A stretch of 64,000 nucleotides of DNA from Novosphingobium sp. RL4 (GTDB lineage Bacteria > Pseudomonadota > Alphaproteobacteria > Sphingomonadales > Sphingomonadaceae), in contig NZ_CP141944.1 of assembly GCF_035658495.1 (NCBI RefSeq), positions 2,940,001-3,004,000 on the forward strand. Direction: 5' to 3'. Below the pieces are notes generated by a model. The model saw only the letters and a list, made by a program, of their open reading frames with translations, searched no databases and was not told where the DNA came from. Numbering within the stretch: the first letter of the stretch is position 1; every line of letters starts with the position of its first letter. Below, piece after piece: positions 61,975-64,000 of this stretch. The position numbers and the translations under genes were made by a program.

Positions 61975-64000
61975 ATGCCGGACGGCGACCTGCCGACCGG
62001 AACGCTCGAAGCCGCACTGGCTGCTGCTTCGCGGGCGGATCAGCGACTGCGCGAAGCGATCGACGTGCTGCCGCAAGGCGTGGTGTTCCTCGACGAGGAA
62101 GGCCGATACATCCTGTGGAACCGCAAGTACGAGGAAATCTACTGCCGCTCGGCCGACCTGCTGGAACCGGGCGCCAGGCTGGCCGATACGCTGCGAGTGG
62201 GCGTCCAGCGCGGCGACTATCCCGAAGCCATGGGCCGCGAGGAAGAATGGCTGAACGACCGCCTTGCGCTTATCCAGCAGCCCACCAGCCGTCACGAACA
62301 GCGCCTGTCCAATGGCCGCTGCATCCTGATCGAGGAACGCAAGACGGAGGACGGCGGCTCGATCGGCCTTCGCGTCGACATTACCGACCTCAAGCAGAAG
62401 GAAGAAAGCTTCCGGCTGCTGTTCGAACAGAACCCGCTGGCCATGCTGGTTCACGATTCCGGCACCGGCCGGATCAATACCGCCAACGAATCCGCCTGCC
62501 GCCTGTTCGGCTATTCCGCCGCCGAAATGTCGGGCCTCAACGCCCGAAAGCTGTTCGGCGAGGATAACTGGGCTGCTGCCGCCAGAATGCTGGCCGCCAG
62601 GAACCCCACCCGCGATGCCGGATGGCAGATGCTGCGGCGCGACGGCGAAGTGGTGGAAGCGGTTGTCTCCACCCGCCGCCTGCTCCTCGATGGCGTGGAA
62701 GTGACGATCGTCTCGATCTTCGACGTGACCGAGCGCCGCCGGATCGAGCAGCGCATGGAACACATGGCGCGCCATGACGAACTGACCGGCCTCGCCAACC
62801 GCTCGCACTGCCGCGATACCTTGCGTAACATGCTCGACGCGGCCTCGCCTGCCGAAACCGTCACTCTCGCGCTGATCGACCTGGATCACTTCAAGACAGT
62901 GAACGATACTTACGGCCATCATTTCGGCGATGCCCTGCTGACCGACGCGGCGCGCAGAATGCGCGAACTCGTGCCGCCAGGCGCCTTGCTCTGCCGGATC
63001 GGCGGAGACGAATTCGCGATCATCTTCCGCCGGTCGAGCCTTACGCAAGCCGAACTCGTGAGCAAGGCGATCATCGCGACGCTTTCCGAACCCTTCCACG
63101 TCCACGGCAACACCCTGCACATCGGCGCCACCGTCGGCTTTGCCAGCGCGCCCTTCGACAGCACCGACCACGAAACGCTCATGCGCTTCGCGGACCTTGC
63201 GCTCTATGCCGCCAAGGCCGAGCGCAGGGGCAGTTGCCGCGCCTTCGAAATGGCGCTGGACGAAGCCGCACAGGCCAAGAGCCGGCTGGAAAAGGACTTG
63301 CGCCAGGCCGTCCGCGACGGCGAACTCGAAGTCCATTACCAGCCGCTGCTCAATCTCGAAACGAACACCATCGAATGCTGCGAAGCGCTGCTTCGCTGGA
63401 ACCACGCCGAGCGCGGCCAGGTCTCGCCCGAAGTGTTCATCCCGCTTGCCGAGGAACTCGGGCTGATCGACAAGCTGGGACGCTTCGTGCTCCAGACTGC
63501 CTGCCACGAAGCCATGAAATGGCCTGACGATGTGCGCCTCTCGGTCAATGTCTCGCCGGTCCAGTTCCGCAACGGAAACCTCCTGGGCACCGTCATCAAC
63601 GCCCTGTCCAGTTCCGGCCTCGCCGCAGACCGGCTTGAACTGGAAATCACCGAGGCCGTGCTGATGGAGCGCGGCCCCCGTCCTGCCGCGATCATCCGCA
63701 ACTTGCGCTCCTTCGGTATCGGCATTTCGCTCGACGATTTCGGGACCGGCTACTCATCGCTGAGCTACCTGCTCAATTACCCCTTCACCAAGATCAAGAT
63801 CGACAAGTCCTTCATCCTCAACCTCCACGAAGAGGCCAATTCGCGCGCGGTGATCCGGGCAGTGATCGGTCTGGGCCGCAGCCTCGGCCTCACCGTCGCG
63901 GCAGAAGGGATCGAAAGCGAGGTGGAGCGCGAATACCTTCGGGCCGAAGGCTGCACGCAAGGCCAGGGCTTCCTGTTCGGCCGCCCTCAGCCAGGCACGA
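61975..64000 (+). CDS. PAS-PAS-GGDEF-EAL cyclic di-GMP protein, 3' end outside window
   Basis: At least 675 residues; the frame is open at the right edge. Two PAS domains (about 20-135, LREAIDVLPQGVVFLDEEG; about 145-265, FRLLFEQNPLAMLVHDSG), a GGDEF diguanylate cyclase domain with intact active site RIGGDEFAIIF (about 341) and an EAL phosphodiesterase domain with intact CEALLRWNH (about 468) and DDFGTGYSSL (about 588). Both catalytic halves look competent. PAS domains suggest signal or cofactor sensing. No transmembrane segment. Begins ATG at 61975, with GTG at 61972 also in frame; a promoter-like TTGTGGCATAAGG lies upstream. Confidence 0.94.
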   Translation, partial: MPDGDLPTGTLEAALAAASRADQRLREAIDVLPQGVVFLDEEGRYILWNRKYEEIYCRSADLLEPGARLADTLRVGVQRGDYPEAMGREEEWLNDRLALIQQPTSRHEQRLSNGRCILIEERKTEDGGSIGLRVDITDLKQKEESFRLLFEQNPLAMLVHDSGTGRINTANESACRLFGYSAAEMSGLNARKLFGEDNWAAAARMLAARNPTRDAGWQMLRRDGEVVEAVVSTRRLLLDGVEVTIVSIFDVTERRRIEQRMEHMARHDELTGLANRSHCRDTLRNMLDAASPAETVTLALIDLDHFKTVNDTYGHHFGDALLTDAARRMRELVPPGALLCRIGGDEFAIIFRRSSLTQAELVSKAIIATLSEPFHVHGNTLHIGATVGFASAPFDSTDHETLMRFADLALYAAKAERRGSCRAFEMALDEAAQAKSRLEKDLRQAVRDGELEVHYQPLLNLETNTIECCEALLRWNHAERGQVSPEVFIPLAEELGLIDKLGRFVLQTACHEAMKWPDDVRLSVNVSPVQFRNGNLLGTVINALSSSGLAADRLELEITEAVLMERGPRPAAIIRNLRSFGIGISLDDFGTGYSSLSYLLNYPFTKIKIDKSFILNLHEEANSRAVIRAVIGLGRSLGLTVAAEGIESEVEREYLRAEGCTQGQGFLFGRPQPGT

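Overview
The window is a high-GC, gene-dense alphaproteobacterial chromosome segment, almost certainly from the Sphingomonadales (Novosphingobium/Sphingobium-like). The reasons are: a SurE/NlpD-like/SerS block, the NDUFA12 and DUF2155 pair, a secE-nusG-rplKA block, a CcrM/Fur-era style of short intergenic regions, a TonB-dependent receptor feeding a CoA-dependent catabolic cluster, a fatty acyl-AMP ligase, and the palindromic CTTCGACAAGCTCGG intergenic repeat that is widespread in sphingomonads. No phage, transposase or CRISPR array was seen. Genus-level assignment is inference.

Layout. 1-6.4 kb: trigger factor (cut by the window edge), tRNA-Leu, a 53-aa proline-rich protein, SppA, and a pyrB-pyrC' pair whose dihydroorotase has lost its metal ligands. 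6.4-10.4 kb: a ParA-type ATPase, a ribbon-helix-helix-like partner and a TPR/SPOR lipoprotein in one operon, divergent from a Sel1/SPOR protein. 10.5-19.7 kb: DUF418 membrane protein, Bfd/Bfr iron store, nitronate monooxygenase, S9 peptidase, AI-2E-type permease, Der GTPase, CHAP hydrolase, DUF3297. 19.8-24.8 kb: tRNA-Val, serS, surE, a degenerate NlpD/LytM protein, a potassium channel, DUF1761. 24.9-29.1 kb: RimO, a 597-bp gap holding two homologous candidate small RNAs, CinA-like protein, a chorismate-lyase-like secreted protein, a TauD-type dioxygenase. 29.3-36.1 kb: rplA, rplK, nusG, secE (interrupted by an opposite-strand acetyltransferase), a polytopic membrane protein, tRNA-Trp, Aat, DUF2155 and NDUFA12. 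36.3-46.1 kb: PHB depolymerase-like esterase, DUF192, RecX, fatty acyl-AMP ligase, MFS carrier, DUF2721, PMI and ManC (GDP-mannose supply), TonB, dienelactone hydrolase.

46.4-58.3 kb is the accessory part: a TonB-dependent receptor, two APH-fold kinases, a class III CoA-transferase, a DUF35/OB-fold protein coupled to a cysteine-less thiolase-like protein, a metal-dependent amidohydrolase/decarboxylase, an acyl-CoA-type ligase and an IclR regulator. The likely job is import, CoA activation and retro-aldol or hydrolytic shortening of an unknown hydrophobic acid. Its promoters share a palindrome close to TTCGnTATnnCGAA, present as two copies about 20 bp apart at four promoters and once over the IclR start; I propose this as the operator of the local IclR protein. 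58.3-64 kb: a ScfR/RamB-type regulator divergent from isocitrate lyase with a palindrome between them (entry of acetyl/propionyl units into the glyoxylate shunt fits the cluster next door), a 56-aa protein, and a PAS-PAS-GGDEF-EAL protein cut by the right edge.

All function calls are from reading the sequence; no database search was possible. Start codons were chosen from Shine-Dalgarno spacing and known N-termini where several were possible.
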